63,444 bases of DNA from NCBI GenBank assembly GCA_016789605.1, contig JAEUQO010000067.1, forward strand, positions 1 through 63,444, written 5' to 3'. Position 1 is the first letter of the stretch. The number at the start of each line of letters is the position of its first letter. Shown here one piece after another: positions 49,749 through 59,631 of this stretch. The notes beneath the pieces were generated by a model. The model saw nothing but the letters and a program-made list of their open reading frames with translations, was not told the DNA's origin and did not search any database. A program made the translations under genes and the position numbers. This stretch comes from Acidobacteriota bacterium (GTDB lineage Bacteria > Acidobacteriota > Blastocatellia > RBC074).

Positions 49749-50216
49749 TCAGGGCTTGTGGTAAGGCAAGCCCGCCAGCAAAGTGAAAGCCCGATAAATC
49801 TGTTCTGTCAGCACGACGCGCGCCAGTTCGTGCGTCAGCGTCATACGTGACAATGACAACTGGAAGTGCGCGCGTTGTTTGACTTCGTTGCTCACGCCGG
49901 CAAAACCGCCAATCACCAGCGCCAGGCGTTTGACGCCGCTCAGTTGCTGTTTGCCCAGCAGGTCCGCCAGCTCGGTCGAAGTCAATGCGCGCCCGCGCTC
50001 GTCCAGCAAAATGACGAAATCGTCACGTTCGACAGCCGCCAGCAGCTTTTCGCCTTCGGCGGCGATGACGCGTTTTTCGTCGCTGCTGCCAGGCGGTTCT
50101 TTCAGTTCACTGACTTCGCACGGCGCAAAGCGCTGGCAACGTTCCAGATATTCTTCAATGAGCGCCGCCGCGTGGCGGTTCTTCGTTTTGCCTATCCAAA
50201 CGAAGTGCAACTTCAT
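49749..50216 (-). CDS. rlmH: 23S rRNA (pseudouridine-1915-N3) methyltransferase
   Basis: The 155-residue SPOUT-class methyltransferase methylates pseudouridine 1915 of 23S rRNA using S-adenosylmethionine. It shows [16 protein letters not shown], the knot motif [27 protein letters not shown] and the family ending [14 protein letters not shown]. It starts 6 bp after the rsfS stop, so translation is probably coupled. It is part of the ribosome-assembly cluster with rsfS and obgE. Confidence 0.95.
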   Translation of the reverse strand: MKLHFVWIGKTKNRHAAALIEEYLERCQRFAPCEVSELKEPPGSSDEKRVIAAEGEKLLAAVERDDFVILLDERGRALTSTELADLLGKQQLSGVKRLALVIGGFAGVSNEVKQRAHFQLSLSRMTLTHELARVVLTEQIYRAFTLLAGLPYHKP

Positions 50217-50222
50217 CGGCGT

Positions 50223-50630
50223 TTACGTCAACGAGACGCGTTCAGCGTCGCGCCACAACCGTTCGAGGTCGTAAAACTGGCGCGCTTCGCCGGTGAAGAT
50301 GTGAACGACAAACGTGCCGTAATCAATCAGAATCCATTCGCCGTTGTTGTAACCTTCGGTGTGCAAGGGGCGCACCTTGTGCTTTTTCAACTGTTCGGTG
50401 ATTTCGTCGGCGATGGCCTGGGTTTGGCGCTTAGACGTGCCGGTGCAGATGACGAAATAATCTGTGAATTCCGTCAACGCGATCAGCCGAAGCACCAGAA
50501 TGTTTTCAGCTTTCTTTTCGTCAGCGCAATGCACCGCCAGCTTAACCTGCGCAAAAATTTCCTGGTCCTGTTCGGACAACACAGGGGCGGAAACGGGCTG
50601 TTGATTTTCTTGGGTTGCGACTTCTGTCAT
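50223..50630 (-). CDS. rsfS: Ribosomal silencing factor RsfS
   Basis: The 135-residue protein binds ribosomal protein L14 and blocks subunit joining in starvation. Typical motifs are present: [21 protein letters not shown], of which the core is [17 protein letters not shown], then [20 protein letters not shown]. An N-terminal tail of about 25 residues (Gln-rich) is longer than in most homologues. The ATG directly follows the nadD stop codon (TAA at 50631-50633), with no separate ribosome-binding site, so it is probably translated by reinitiation. Confidence 0.95.
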   Translation of the reverse strand: MTEVATQENQQPVSAPVLSEQDQEIFAQVKLAVHCADEKKAENILVLRLIALTEFTDYFVICTGTSKRQTQAIADEITEQLKKHKVRPLHTEGYNNGEWILIDYGTFVVHIFTGEARQFYDLERLWRDAERVSLT

Positions 50631-51290
50631 TTAAGAATTTCGATACAACTGATATTTCTCGATATACGCGGCCACGGCAGGCGGGACAACATCATCCAGC
50701 TTGCGACCTTGGGCGGCCAATTCACGGATGAAGGTGGCTGCCAGGTCTACTTCCACGTAATCGGTCAAATAGATGTGCGGCGTTTGCCAATGCGCTTCCT
50801 GGGGAAGCGCGCCGCCACGTAAATCAATCACACGCGTTTGCAATGACGCGTCCAGGTGCGTCGCCGGATGTTCAGCTTCCAAATAGCCGGGGCGCGTAGC
50901 GACGATCACCGAATATTCACTCAGAATCCGTTCGTGTGATTTCCACATCGTCACATCGCGAAAGGAGTCTGCGCCCATCAAAAAGAACAAGTGCGCTTGC
51001 GGAAATTCAGCTTGCAGCCGTCCGAGCGTTTCGATGGTGTAAGGCCGCGTGGGCGCTTCCAGCTCAATGGTCGAAACGAACATGCGCGGTTGCTGGGCTG
51101 TCGCCAGCGTCAGCATTGCCAGGCGTTGGAACGGAGAACTGATTTCCTGTTTGCGTTTATGCGGCGGCACAAACGCGGGGACAAAGAGCAAACGATCCAG
51201 TGCGAACGCCTGCATGATGGCAGCGGCCACGTGAAAATGACCGTTGTGCAATGGGTCGAAAGTACCGCCGTATACTCCAATGCGTTGCAA
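50631..51290 (-). CDS. nadD: Nicotinate-nucleotide adenylyltransferase
   Basis: The 219-residue enzyme joins nicotinate mononucleotide to AMP, a key step of NAD synthesis. The nucleotide-binding start [15 protein letters not shown] holds the HxGH signature, and [12 protein letters not shown] and a terminal SATFIREL-like block ([13 protein letters not shown]) follow. The start codon is TTG at 51290, with GGGGAG about 11 nt upstream. The gene lies between obgE and rsfS in the common order nadD-rsfS-rlmH. Confidence 0.95.
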   Translation of the reverse strand: MQRIGVYGGTFDPLHNGHFHVAAAIMQAFALDRLLFVPAFVPPHKRKQEISSPFQRLAMLTLATAQQPRMFVSTIELEAPTRPYTIETLGRLQAEFPQAHLFFLMGADSFRDVTMWKSHERILSEYSVIVATRPGYLEAEHPATHLDASLQTRVIDLRGGALPQEAHWQTPHIYLTDYVEVDLAATFIRELAAQGRKLDDVVPPAVAAYIEKYQLYRNS

Positions 51291-51335
51291 CGAATCTTCA
51301 CTCCCCGCGAACAGCCAAAAGGCGGCGCAAACCGT

Positions 51336-52376
51336 CTACGCCGTGGCTACCACTGCCTGTTCCGCCTCTTTTTCGGCGGCTTTCAACTGATCCAAGCGGC
51401 GCTCTACCGCGCGTAACAGTTCCGGCAAGCCTTTGCCCGAAGCGGCAGAAAGCGTATGGAATTCCAAGCCTTCGTGTTGGCAGAATTCTTCCAACGCAGT
51501 CAAACCCGCCGGATCATCAAGCGCGTCCATTTTCGTCGCCACCACGAGCTTGGGTTTGGCCGCGACTTCGGCGCTATAGGCTGCCAATTCGCGCGTGATG
51601 GTCTGGTAATCCGCGACCGGGTCTTGCGCCAGACCAGAAACATCTACCAGATGCAACAGCAGCTTGGTTCGCTCGACGTGCCGCAAAAAGCGATCTCCCA
51701 GGCCCGCGCCTTCGTGAGCGCCTTCGATCAGACCGGGAATGTCGGCCACGACAAACGTTTTGAACTCGCCCAAATCAACGACCCCCAAATTGGGTTCCAG
51801 CGTGGTGAAGGGATAATCGGCAATTTTGGGGCGGGCCGCAGAAATGCGTGAAATCAGGGTGGATTTGCCAGCGTTTGGCAAGCCCACCAGCCCCACATCG
51901 GCGATGAGCTTCAATTCCAGGACGAGCCGCCGTTCCTGACCGGGACGGCCTTCTTCGTGATAGCGGGGCGCACGATTGACCGGCGTTGCAAACTGCGCAT
52001 TGCCACGTCCGCCACGACCGCCTGCTGCCACTAGCACTCGCTGATCCGGTGCAGTGAAATCGTGGATCAATTCGCCGGTTTCTTCATCACTGACGACTGT
52101 GCCGACCGGCACTCTGACAATGATGTCTTTGGCGTCCGCGCCGTGGCGTTTGGAACCTTCGCCGTGACGACCGCGCCCGGCGAGATGCTCAGGGTTATAG
52201 CGAAAATGGAGCAGCGTATTCAGGCCTTCAGTAGATTCCAGATACACGGAACCTCCGCGCCCGCCATCGCCGCCCGACGGCCCACCGCGCGGCACGAATT
52301 TTTCACGACGAAAGGCCACCACGCCGTTTCCGCCGTCGCCGCCTCGCACGTAAATTTTCGCGCGGTCTATAAACAT
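51336..52376 (-). CDS. obgE: Obg-family GTPase ObgE/CgtA
   Basis: The 346-residue GTPase acts in large-subunit ribosome assembly and stress control. The Gly-rich Obg fold comes first ([17 protein letters not shown] and [17 protein letters not shown]), then the G domain ([10 protein letters not shown]1, [13 protein letters not shown]3, [11 protein letters not shown]4). The chain stops soon after the G domain, so the variable C-terminal region found in some Obg proteins is missing; this is common. The ribosome-binding site before the ATG is weak. It follows rpmA at about 90 bp. Confidence 0.97.
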   Translation of the reverse strand: MFIDRAKIYVRGGDGGNGVVAFRREKFVPRGGPSGGDGGRGGSVYLESTEGLNTLLHFRYNPEHLAGRGRHGEGSKRHGADAKDIIVRVPVGTVVSDEETGELIHDFTAPDQRVLVAAGGRGGRGNAQFATPVNRAPRYHEEGRPGQERRLVLELKLIADVGLVGLPNAGKSTLISRISAARPKIADYPFTTLEPNLGVVDLGEFKTFVVADIPGLIEGAHEGAGLGDRFLRHVERTKLLLHLVDVSGLAQDPVADYQTITRELAAYSAEVAAKPKLVVATKMDALDDPAGLTALEEFCQHEGLEFHTLSAASGKGLPELLRAVERRLDQLKAAEKEAEQAVVATA

Positions 52377-52463
52377 CCTGAGCCGTGCTGCGTGCTGTGG
52401 ATTGAATCGCTCGCCTGACGAAAATGTCTGGCAGGATTGCGACTCAACCTCTGCGCGTATTCG

Positions 52464-52721
52464 TTATTCCGCCGGATAAACGCTGATAAAGCGTCCTTTA
52501 CGGCCACGATCTTCGAATTTCACCAAGCCGGTGATTTTCGCAAAGAGCGTATCATCGCTGCCGATACCAACGTTGGTGCCGGGCTTGAAACGCGTACCGC
52601 GTTGACGCACCAGGATGGAACCGCCGCTGACCAATTCGCCACCGAAGCGTTTCACACCCAGGCGTTGCGCGTGAGAATCGCGCCCGTTACGGGAACTGCC
52701 TACCCCTTTTTTATGTGCCAT
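52464..52721 (-). CDS. rpmA: 50S ribosomal protein L27
   Basis: The 85-residue protein begins [16 protein letters not shown], the normal L27 start with no long cleaved N-terminal extension, and has the conserved [18 protein letters not shown]. It lies near the peptidyl-transferase centre. GGAG about 9 nt upstream supports the start. It follows rplU by 37 bp in the usual operon order. Confidence 0.98.
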   Translation of the reverse strand: MAHKKGVGSSRNGRDSHAQRLGVKRFGGELVSGGSILVRQRGTRFKPGTNVGIGSDDTLFAKITGLVKFEDRGRKGRFISVYPAE

Positions 52722-52758
52722 GACAAAAACTCCTCAAACGAAATAGCCTGCCGTTGGG

Positions 52759-53073
52759 CTAGGCGATAGATTCGATCTTGACGGCGGTGTAATTTTGCCG
52801 GTGACCTTTGGTGCGCTTGTATTGTTTACGGCGCTTGAACTTGAAAACGATGATTTTCGGGCCGCGTCCGTTCTTGACCACCGTACCCGTGACGACAGCA
52901 CCGCTCACGGTCGGGGCGCCCAAACGAACGCCATTGCCATCACCAGCCGCCAGAACTTCGTTGAATTCAACGGCATCGCCTTCGTTTTTATCAGCCAGCG
53001 TGGGCACGCGAACGACGTCACCTGGGCTGACACGAAACTGTTTTCCGCCTGTGCGGATGATTGCGTAGGACAC
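52759..53073 (-). CDS. rplU: 50S ribosomal protein L21
   Basis: The 104-residue protein has the family opening [18 protein letters not shown] and the basic C-terminal [16 protein letters not shown]. The start codon is GTG at 53073, with GGAGG about 10 nt upstream. It is the first gene of the minus-strand rplU-rpmA-obgE-nadD-rsfS-rlmH group; its promoter should lie in 53074-53327, shared with the divergent sigma gene. Confidence 0.98.
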   Translation of the reverse strand: MSYAIIRTGGKQFRVSPGDVVRVPTLADKNEGDAVEFNEVLAAGDGNGVRLGAPTVSGAVVTGTVVKNGRGPKIIVFKFKRRKQYKRTKGHRQNYTAVKIESIA

Positions 53074-53327
53074 TGTTGTGATACCTCCGATTTTTTCTAC
53101 TGCGCGAAAGCCGCAGATTATAGGTGCTGGTTTGAAAATGTGTCAACCAAGTCCCTTTGCAGGGACCCGAAGAAAGAAAAAATCCTGTCGGGGAATATTT
53201 CTCTTCCGCGTAACGATACACGGGGTAGGAGCGTAAGCAAATTGACAGAACTGCTGTTGGCAGAAGGGAAACCCGGAAAGGTGGCGGCACAAACCGCCGA
53301 CTCGTGGAAAGGCAAGAGGATCAACGC

Positions 53328-53903
53328 GTGATCCAGGGTAGTGCACGGCACTCACAACCGAAACGAGCCGACGAAAAAGAGGCACAAGAGCGATTGGCGG
53401 CATTTGAGGCAGAAGCCCTCGGATATGCCAACCAGCTTTTTCGTGTCGCGCTACGGCTTTGCCGTGAACCGGCCCGCGCCGAGGATTTGTTGCAAGAGAC
53501 GTACTTACAGGCTTGGCGGTCGTTTCCCCGGTTCGAGTTGGGCACGAATTTGCGTGCCTGGCTCTACAAAATTATGTTTAACGTCTATTACAGCGCACAG
53601 CGTCGGCAACAGCTCGAAGTTGTGCCAGTCGAAGAGACGATTGCCGAAACCATCGCTTACGATCCGCCGACGCCGCAGCATTTGACCGAAGAAGAAGTAT
53701 TGCTGGCGCTAGAAAAGCTGCCGCGTGATTTTCAACTTCCGGTCGTGTTGGCGGATGTCGAGGATTTGTCGTATCGCGAAATCGCCGATGTTTTAGCGGT
53801 GCCGATTGGCACGGTGATGTCGCGGTTGCATCGCGGGCGCAAGATTTTGCGTATGGAACTGGCCCGGTATGCGCGCGACGCGGGATATCGCATCGCGGAT
53901 TAA
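53328..53903 (+). CDS. ECF-type RNA polymerase sigma factor
   Basis: The protein (about 191 residues) shows region 2 ([20 protein letters not shown], then [19 protein letters not shown]) and region 4 ([20 protein letters not shown]). This is a standard ECF factor that steers RNA polymerase in response to an envelope or redox signal. GTG at 53328 has AGAGGA upstream; a GTG at 53304 is the alternative. The next gene is a zinc-finger anti-sigma factor, then a Crp/Fnr regulator, so the three act as one signalling cassette; this is inferred from order and overlap. Confidence 0.92.
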   Translation: MIQGSARHSQPKRADEKEAQERLAAFEAEALGYANQLFRVALRLCREPARAEDLLQETYLQAWRSFPRFELGTNLRAWLYKIMFNVYYSAQRRQQLEVVPVEETIAETIAYDPPTPQHLTEEEVLLALEKLPRDFQLPVVLADVEDLSYREIADVLAVPIGTVMSRLHRGRKILRMELARYARDAGYRIAD

Positions 53904-53990
53904 GTCAGGCGAAAGCAAGACACGTTGCTGGCTTTCTGAGTGTGGCAAAACGGCAGGCAATGAATTGAGAGTAAGGACGGACGCGCAGTA

Positions 53991-54965
53991 ATGCAGAAGA
54001 TGGACTGTCGAAGTTTCAAAGAGATGCTCGATTCGTACCTGTGCCAGGAACTGGCGGTCGAGACCAACCATGCAATGTTGCACCACGCTGAACATTGCAG
54101 CAGTTGCCGTTGCGAATTGGGCGCGCGGCGGCAATTACGGGAATCTTTGCGCCGCAGTTGTGCGCAGGAATGCATGAGCGAAGAAGCGCTGGCGCGATTG
54201 CGCGCACGGTTGCGCGCAGAATGCCTGGCGGAATGTGGAGAAGGAACAGCAAGTTGGACAGTGAGATGGAGGGAGGTCGTTAAGCAACTGTGGGCACCGA
54301 AAGTGTTGTGGCCGTTCGCAGTCACAGCAGCGTTGCTGGTTGTCGGATTGGGCGCATGGCGCTGGTTGTTACAGCCAACAAGTGGCGGACAAACACTCAG
54401 TCCGGCGCTTTTTGATGCGGCCACGGAAGATCATTTGTCCTGTGGTGTGAAACATCTCAACGCGTTTCTGGCAGCAGGACCAGCCGCAATCAACCCGGAA
54501 AGCCTGGGCAAATATGACCTTGCTTGTGCCCGGTTGCCTCAGGTCGTGGCGCCGGATGTAGCCGGGCTACATTTGTGCGCTGCCCACGTTTGCAACGCCC
54601 AAGAGCGACAGTTTGCGCATCTGGTCTATACCAAAGACGCGCAAGTGGTTTCGTTATTAGTGACGGCGCGCGACGCCAAGGCGCTCGGATTGCCAGAAGT
54701 GCTTCCCGCAGACGCCGACAACAGCCCGCAATTGGAATTGAATCGCCGACAGGACATTCAATTGGGCGCCTATCAAACCACCAAGCGGGTGGTGATTATT
54801 GTGTCAGCGTTGCCCGCGCTGGAAGCCAAAATGCTGAATGAGCGATTGGCGTTGCCGGTCGCCGAATATTTGCGGCGCAGCGAAAGCCAGACCGCATCTG
54901 TAATGATCGCTCCGCTGTTGTGGGGCGATTTCCCCATGATCCTAGGAGGAGGAACGGTAAGATGA
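53991..54965 (+). CDS. Zinc-finger anti-sigma factor, single-pass membrane protein
   Basis: The 324-residue protein has an N-terminal anti-sigma zinc finger (HAEHCSSC: His32, Cys36, Cys39, with Cys6 nearby), a transmembrane helix (about 108-127, [18 protein letters not shown]) and a C-terminal extracytoplasmic domain with paired cysteines ([12 protein letters not shown]). Such proteins hold the partner sigma factor at the membrane until a signal frees it. It follows the ECF gene by about 90 bp and its stop (TGA) overlaps the ATG of the Crp/Fnr gene. The extra cysteines and the HVC region suggest a redox- or metal-responsive sensor; this is inference. Confidence 0.85.
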   Translation: MQKMDCRSFKEMLDSYLCQELAVETNHAMLHHAEHCSSCRCELGARRQLRESLRRSCAQECMSEEALARLRARLRAECLAECGEGTASWTVRWREVVKQLWAPKVLWPFAVTAALLVVGLGAWRWLLQPTSGGQTLSPALFDAATEDHLSCGVKHLNAFLAAGPAAINPESLGKYDLACARLPQVVAPDVAGLHLCAAHVCNAQERQFAHLVYTKDAQVVSLLVTARDAKALGLPEVLPADADNSPQLELNRRQDIQLGAYQTTKRVVIIVSALPALEAKMLNERLALPVAEYLRRSESQTASVMIAPLLWGDFPMILGGGTVR

Positions 54966-55663
54966 TGTCAGCAGTAACCCATCTGAAACAGGAAGACCAG
55001 ACGTGGCAATTGAGCATTCCCAATCTGCTGAACTTGCCCCACATCGAAAAAACGTTCTGGCGCGGGATGACGGTTTATGGCGTGGAAGATTCGGCTACGC
55101 AACTGTACGTTGTGTTGAAAGGACGCGTGATGGTGCGCCGCTCGTCCGCCGAAGGACAGCAAAAGATTCTATCGCTGCGCTATCGCGGAGATATTTTCGG
55201 CGAATTGGCGTTGACCGGCGGTCTTGGCGAAACGCGCCGCAGCGATGAAGCCGTCGCGCTCGATACGACGCGGGTGGCGATCATTCGGCTGGCAGATTTC
55301 TGGCAGGCCGCGCGCCGCGATCCCGTGTTGTTACAAAGCACCTTGCAGTATGTAACGCGTCGGCTGGCCGAAGCGCAGCGCCAGATCGAATCGCTGGTGT
55401 TTGATCACAACCATCGGCGGTTGGCGCGTGCCCTGGTCGAACTGAGCCAGGAAGCCGCGCGCGCGGGTGAATCCAGCGTTCGCTTAACGCACGAAGAGCT
55501 GGCAGAGTTGATCGGTTCTACGCGGGAAGTCGTGACCGGGATGATGATCGAATTTCGCCAACGTGGATTGATTGATTACAAACGCGGCGACATTCGGCCT
55601 TCATTGCCGCGCTTGCATCAGTTTCTTGAGGAAGATGCCGGCGTACTAGCCAAATCTGCCTAA
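54962..55663 (+). CDS. Crp/Fnr-family transcriptional regulator
   Basis: The 233-residue protein has an N-terminal cyclic-nucleotide-binding-like beta-roll ([25 protein letters not shown]) and a C-terminal winged helix-turn-helix ([19 protein letters not shown]). It lacks the N-terminal FNR-type cysteines, so an Fe-S oxygen sensor is unlikely. The GELALTGG segment resembles a nucleotide-binding loop. The ATG at 54962 overlaps the anti-sigma stop (ATGA), with AGGAGGA about 11 nt upstream, so the two genes are translationally coupled. A terminator follows at 55686. Confidence 0.92.
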   Translation: MMSAVTHLKQEDQTWQLSIPNLLNLPHIEKTFWRGMTVYGVEDSATQLYVVLKGRVMVRRSSAEGQQKILSLRYRGDIFGELALTGGLGETRRSDEAVALDTTRVAIIRLADFWQAARRDPVLLQSTLQYVTRRLAEAQRQIESLVFDHNHRRLARALVELSQEAARAGESSVRLTHEELAELIGSTREVVTGMMIEFRQRGLIDYKRGDIRPSLPRLHQFLEEDAGVLAKSA

Positions 55664-55685
55664 CGACGCCAACGCAGAATCGCTA

Positions 55686-55734
55686 AGCAAAAGCGGGAAA
55701 TCAGCCCTCAGCTGGTTTCCCGCTTTTGCTTTTT
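55686..55734 (+). terminator. Terminator after the Crp/Fnr gene
   Basis: A perfect 15-bp stem (AGCAAAAGCGGGAAA at 55686-55700 with 55716-55730), a 15-nt loop and a T-run. A clear Rho-independent terminator that ends the sigma/anti-sigma/Crp cassette. Confidence 0.9.
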
Positions 55735-56011
55735 GGTCGGCTTTTTTGCCGCGTGCCGCCGACTGTCTGGGCGACTGTCTGGCCAACTGGCTGGTCGGTT
55801 GCGGTCGGTTGCCGTTGCAGACTTTCCCGCAACCGGTCACGGCGGTTTCGCGTACCAGCCATTGCCAGCGGCGCGGCTTGCCAGTGATGACCGCCGCCGC
55901 TTAGACTGGCGCTCCTTTTTACCGTGCTCAAACCAACAAAATTCAATTGAAGTAAACCCGTGCCGCAAACGACTGGCATTGATTCGTTTGCCGCCCTTCG
56001 GAGGAATTCAC

Positions 56012-57676
56012 ATGACGAACCGTTATTTCAAGCGGGCAATGACCCCCATTGCCGTGCTGCTGATCTTTTGCCTGACGGTCGGCGCACAAGTCGCTCCGGT
56101 AGAAAAAGTTGATCTGGAGATGATGAAAAAGATTCGCGCGGAAGGCCTGGAGCGCTCCCAGATCATGGAAACGCTCAGTTGGCTGACCGACGTTCACGGG
56201 CCGCGTTTGACTGGCTCGCCCAAAATGAAAGACGCCAACGAATGGACCAAGAACAAGATGGCCGAATGGGGATTGCAAAATGCCCACCTGGAATCCTGGG
56301 GGCCGTTCGGACGCGGCTGGTCATTCGACAAGGTTTCGATCCACGTGACTGAACCGACAGCGTTTCCCGTCATCGGCTATCCCAAAGCCTGGACGCCCGG
56401 CACCAATGGCCCGGTCGTCGCCGAAGCCGTGTTTCCCGAAATCAACACCGAAGCCGATTTTGAAAAATACAAAGGCAAACTGAAGGGCGCGATTGTGCTG
56501 GCGTCGCCCTTGCGCCCGGTTCCGGCGCAATTTAGCGCGCCTGCCTTGCGCTATACCGACGAAGAATTGTTGAAGATGGCCAACGACGAAGCCGAACAGC
56601 GCGGCGCGTTTGGCAATATGACCGACGAACGCCGCCAGCAATTGATGCAGGCGCAACGCATCGCGGCGCAAAAAGCGACGTTCTTCAAAAACGAAGGTGC
56701 GGCGGTCGTGGTGGACATTGACCGCGTGGCTGGCAACGTGAATGGCGGCACCGTATTTGTGCAAAGCGGCGGCCCGCGCGACAAAAATGCGCCGCAATCG
56801 TTGCCGTCGGTGACCATCGCCGTCGAGCATTACGGACGCATCATGCGCACGTTGCAAAAAGGCCTGAAGGTCAAAATGGAAATTGACATCAAAGCGCAAT
56901 TTCACGACGAAGACCCGATGGGTTACAACACAATTGCCGAAATTCCTGGCAGCGACAAAAAAGACGAAGTCGTGATGCTCGGCGGCCACCTCGATTCGTG
57001 GCACACCGGCACCGGCGCGACGGACAACGCCGCTGGCTGCGCTGTCGCGATGGAAGCCGTGCGCATTCTGAAAGCGCTTGGCGTGCAACCGCGGCGCACG
57101 ATTCGCGTGGCATTGTGGAGCGGTGAAGAGCAGGGCCTGCTCGGTTCGCGCGCGTATGTCGCCCAGCATTTTGGAGCGCGGCAAGCAGCGCAAGGGCAAC
57201 CCGCCGCTGGAGCGCGTCCGGGAGGCGGTCCTGGCGGTGGTTTCGGCGGCCCGCAAGGTCCTGTTGTGACCAAACCGGAACACGAAAAATTCTCGGTGTA
57301 TTTCAACCTCGACAACGGCACGGGCAAGATTCGCGGCGTTTACCTGCAAGGCAACGAAGCCGCGCGCACGGTCTTCCGCGCCTGGCTGGCCCCCTTCAAT
57401 GATCTGGGAGCTTCGACGATCACGATCCGCAACACGGGCGGCACCGACCACCTGGCGTTTGACGGCGTCGGATTGCCGGGTTTCCAGTTCATTCAGGACG
57501 AAATCGAATACGACGCGCGCACGCACCATTCAAACATGGACGTGTATGAACGCATGCAAGCCGACGATATGAAACAAGCGGCCACAATCATGGCGGCGTT
57601 CGTTTACAACGCGGCCATGCGCGAAGACAAATTCCCGCGCAAACCGATGCCGGGAACGCAACAAGCGACGCGCTAA
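56012..57676 (+). CDS. Secreted M28-family zinc peptidase with PA domain
   Basis: The 554-residue protein has a signal peptide (about 1-26), a protease-associated (PA) insert region (about 135-290) and an M28 aminopeptidase-like catalytic domain. The zinc and catalytic residues are in place: [19 protein letters not shown] (first His and Asp, about 325-335), [10 protein letters not shown] (catalytic Glu and ligand Glu), FNLDNGTG, and [10 protein letters not shown] (last His). A Gly/Pro-rich insert (about 385-410) interrupts the catalytic domain. It likely degrades peptides outside the cytoplasm. CGGAGGA before the ATG at 56012 gives the start; the frame is open further upstream. A terminator follows. 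Confidence 0.92.
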   Translation: MTNRYFKRAMTPIAVLLIFCLTVGAQVAPVEKVDLEMMKKIRAEGLERSQIMETLSWLTDVHGPRLTGSPKMKDANEWTKNKMAEWGLQNAHLESWGPFGRGWSFDKVSIHVTEPTAFPVIGYPKAWTPGTNGPVVAEAVFPEINTEADFEKYKGKLKGAIVLASPLRPVPAQFSAPALRYTDEELLKMANDEAEQRGAFGNMTDERRQQLMQAQRIAAQKATFFKNEGAAVVVDIDRVAGNVNGGTVFVQSGGPRDKNAPQSLPSVTIAVEHYGRIMRTLQKGLKVKMEIDIKAQFHDEDPMGYNTIAEIPGSDKKDEVVMLGGHLDSWHTGTGATDNAAGCAVAMEAVRILKALGVQPRRTIRVALWSGEEQGLLGSRAYVAQHFGARQAAQGQPAAGARPGGGPGGGFGGPQGPVVTKPEHEKFSVYFNLDNGTGKIRGVYLQGNEAARTVFRAWLAPFNDLGASTITIRNTGGTDHLAFDGVGLPGFQFIQDEIEYDARTHHSNMDVYERMQADDMKQAATIMAAFVYNAAMREDKFPRKPMPGTQQATR

Positions 57677-57706
57677 CGCCTGTTGCAAGTAGCAGAAACG
57701 CTGAGC

Positions 57707-57738
57707 AACAAGGGCGAGTCTTATGGCTCGCCCTTGTT
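57707..57738 (+). terminator. Terminator after the M28 peptidase
   Basis: A 12-bp stem (AACAAGGGCGAG at 57707-57718 with 57727-57738) and an 8-nt loop are followed by TATTTT. Intrinsic terminator. Confidence 0.85.
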
Positions 57739-57862
57739 TATTTTGGGGCCGTTATTGAGGGGAGGCGGTCATTTCGCCTGAAGCAATTCCATGTGCTAGC
57801 ATACGGCACGATTTTGCTAACAAAAATGTTGTCAATTCATCATCAGGAGAAGTAAGGAAGCT

Positions 57863-58879
57863 ATGGCTATTTCGCTCCGTCAAGCCGTCAGCGTCGGCTC
57901 GTATATTTTCAAACAGAAGATCAAAAGAAATCAGCGTTACCCGTTGGTGCTGATGTTGGAACCGCTCTTTCGCTGCAATCTGGCGTGTGTCGGTTGCGGC
58001 AAGATTCAATATCCGGGCGAGATTCTGAAAAAGAACATGACGCCCGAACAGGCGTTCAAGGCTGTTGACGAGTGCGGCGCGCCGGTCGTCACGATTGCAG
58101 GCGGCGAACCGCTGCTGCACCCCGAAATTGAAATCATTACCAACGGAATGATCGCGCGCAGAAAATTCGTTTATCTGTGCACCAATGCCATCCTGCTGGA
58201 AAAGAATCTGCACCGGTTTGAACCGTCGCCATATCTGACCTTCAACGTGCATCTGGACGGCATGAAAGAGCGGCACGACCATTCGGTAGACCGCGACGGC
58301 ATTTTTGATATCGCCATCAGCGCAATCAAAAAAGCCAAAGCCGCAGGCTTCCGCGTCAATACCAACACCACGGTGTTTGAAGGCGAAACCGCCGACGGGT
58401 TGCACGAGATGTTCGACATGCTGGCCGAACTTGGTGTGGACGGGATGACGATTGCGCCCGGTTACAGCTATGAAAAAGCGCCGGATCAGGATCATTTCCT
58501 GTCGCGGCAGCAAACCAACCAGTTGTTCCGTCAGGTGCTGGCGCCGCTCAGCACGAAACGCGGCAAGAAGTGGGTTTTCAACCAATCGCCGCTTTACCTG
58601 AAATTTCTGATGGGCGAAATTGATTACGAGTGCACGCCCTGGGGCAGCCCGAATTACAACATCTTCGGCTGGCAAAAACCCTGTTACATGTTCAGCGATG
58701 GTTACGCCCAGACGTTTCAGGAATACATGGAAACCACGGATTGGGATAAATACGGACGCAAGAGCGGCAACTCCAAATGCCAGGATTGCATGATGCATTG
58801 CGGCCACGAACCGACGGCGGCCATTGACGCCACCAGCAGCCTGAAAAACATGCTCATCTCCATTCGCGGATTGAGCTAA
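57863..58879 (+). CDS. hpnH: Hopanoid biosynthesis radical SAM protein HpnH
   Basis: The 338-residue radical SAM enzyme adds adenosyl to diploptene (or a similar hopene), the first step from C30 to extended C35 hopanoids. The Fe-S motif CNLACVGC (Cys38, Cys42, Cys45, a CX3CX2C form) is followed by [11 protein letters not shown] and [15 protein letters not shown], both typical of HpnH. The C-terminal cysteines (CQDCMMHC) may hold a further cluster. It begins [15 protein letters not shown] as known HpnH proteins do. AAGGAAG precedes the ATG. No squalene-hopene cyclase or other hpn gene lies in the window. Confidence 0.95.
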   Translation: MAISLRQAVSVGSYIFKQKIKRNQRYPLVLMLEPLFRCNLACVGCGKIQYPGEILKKNMTPEQAFKAVDECGAPVVTIAGGEPLLHPEIEIITNGMIARRKFVYLCTNAILLEKNLHRFEPSPYLTFNVHLDGMKERHDHSVDRDGIFDIAISAIKKAKAAGFRVNTNTTVFEGETADGLHEMFDMLAELGVDGMTIAPGYSYEKAPDQDHFLSRQQTNQLFRQVLAPLSTKRGKKWVFNQSPLYLKFLMGEIDYECTPWGSPNYNIFGWQKPCYMFSDGYAQTFQEYMETTDWDKYGRKSGNSKCQDCMMHCGHEPTAAIDATSSLKNMLISIRGLS

Positions 58880-59064
58880 CTCGCGCAAGCGATTCGTTCA
58901 GGCATCAGCAACGCACAATGCGCGACGCGGCGCAGAACAGCTCTGACAGGTTCTGCGCCGCGTCTTTTTGCGCCGGACGCTGTTGGGCGCAGTTGCTTGA
59001 CAGTGTTTGGCGGCAATCACAGAATGCGCCGAAACTCGCGCACAGATTCGGAGTACAACAGGCA

Positions 59065-59631
59065 ATGCAATCCCATCCCGGTCACGAAATCACACAACTT
59101 TTGCGCCGTTGGAGCGAAGGCGACCGCGCGGCGCTGGATCAATTGATGCCGGTCGTGCAACAGGAATTGCGCAAACTGGCGGGCGGATATCTGCGCCAGG
59201 AACGTCCGGGACATACCTTGCAACCCACGGCGCTGATCAATGAAGCGTACCTGCGGCTGGTCAAACAGGATTTTCCCGAATGGCAAAGCCGTCGGCATTT
59301 TTATGGAGTCGCGGCGCAATTGATGCGCCAGATTCTGGTCGAACACGCACGCGCACACGCCGCCGCCAAACGCGGCAGCGGTGACGAGAAATTGCCGCTG
59401 GAAGAAGCCTGGGTCTATGCGCAGGAAAAAGCCGCCGAATTGGTGGCGCTCGACGACGCGTTGACGGCGCTGGCAAAGTTGGATGAGCGCAAAGCGCGGC
59501 TGATCGAATTGCGTTATTTCGGCGGACTGAGCCTGGCAGAAACCGCCGCGCTGATGGACATCTCGATTGCCACCATCGGGCGCGAAATGCGTTTGGCCCA
59601 AGCCTGGTTACACCGCGAGATGAGCCAATGA
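59065..59631 (+). CDS. TIGR02999-type ECF sigma factor
   Basis: The 188-residue protein matches the sigma group common in Acidobacteriota and Planctomycetes: EITQLLRRWSEGDRAALDQL, HTLQPTALINEAYLRL, HFYGVAAQLMRQILVEHAR, LIELRYFGGLSLAETAALM. It would recruit RNA polymerase to genes controlled by the kinase-linked signal. The ATG at 59065 has a weak GGAG upstream. Its stop (TGA 59629-59631) overlaps the start of the Ser/Thr kinase gene (ATG 59628), so the two are translationally coupled. In this family the kinase is a plausible regulator of the sigma factor, since no anti-sigma gene is present. Confidence 0.92.
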   Translation: MQSHPGHEITQLLRRWSEGDRAALDQLMPVVQQELRKLAGGYLRQERPGHTLQPTALINEAYLRLVKQDFPEWQSRRHFYGVAAQLMRQILVEHARAHAAAKRGSGDEKLPLEEAWVYAQEKAAELVALDDALTALAKLDERKARLIELRYFGGLSLAETAALMDISIATIGREMRLAQAWLHREMSQ

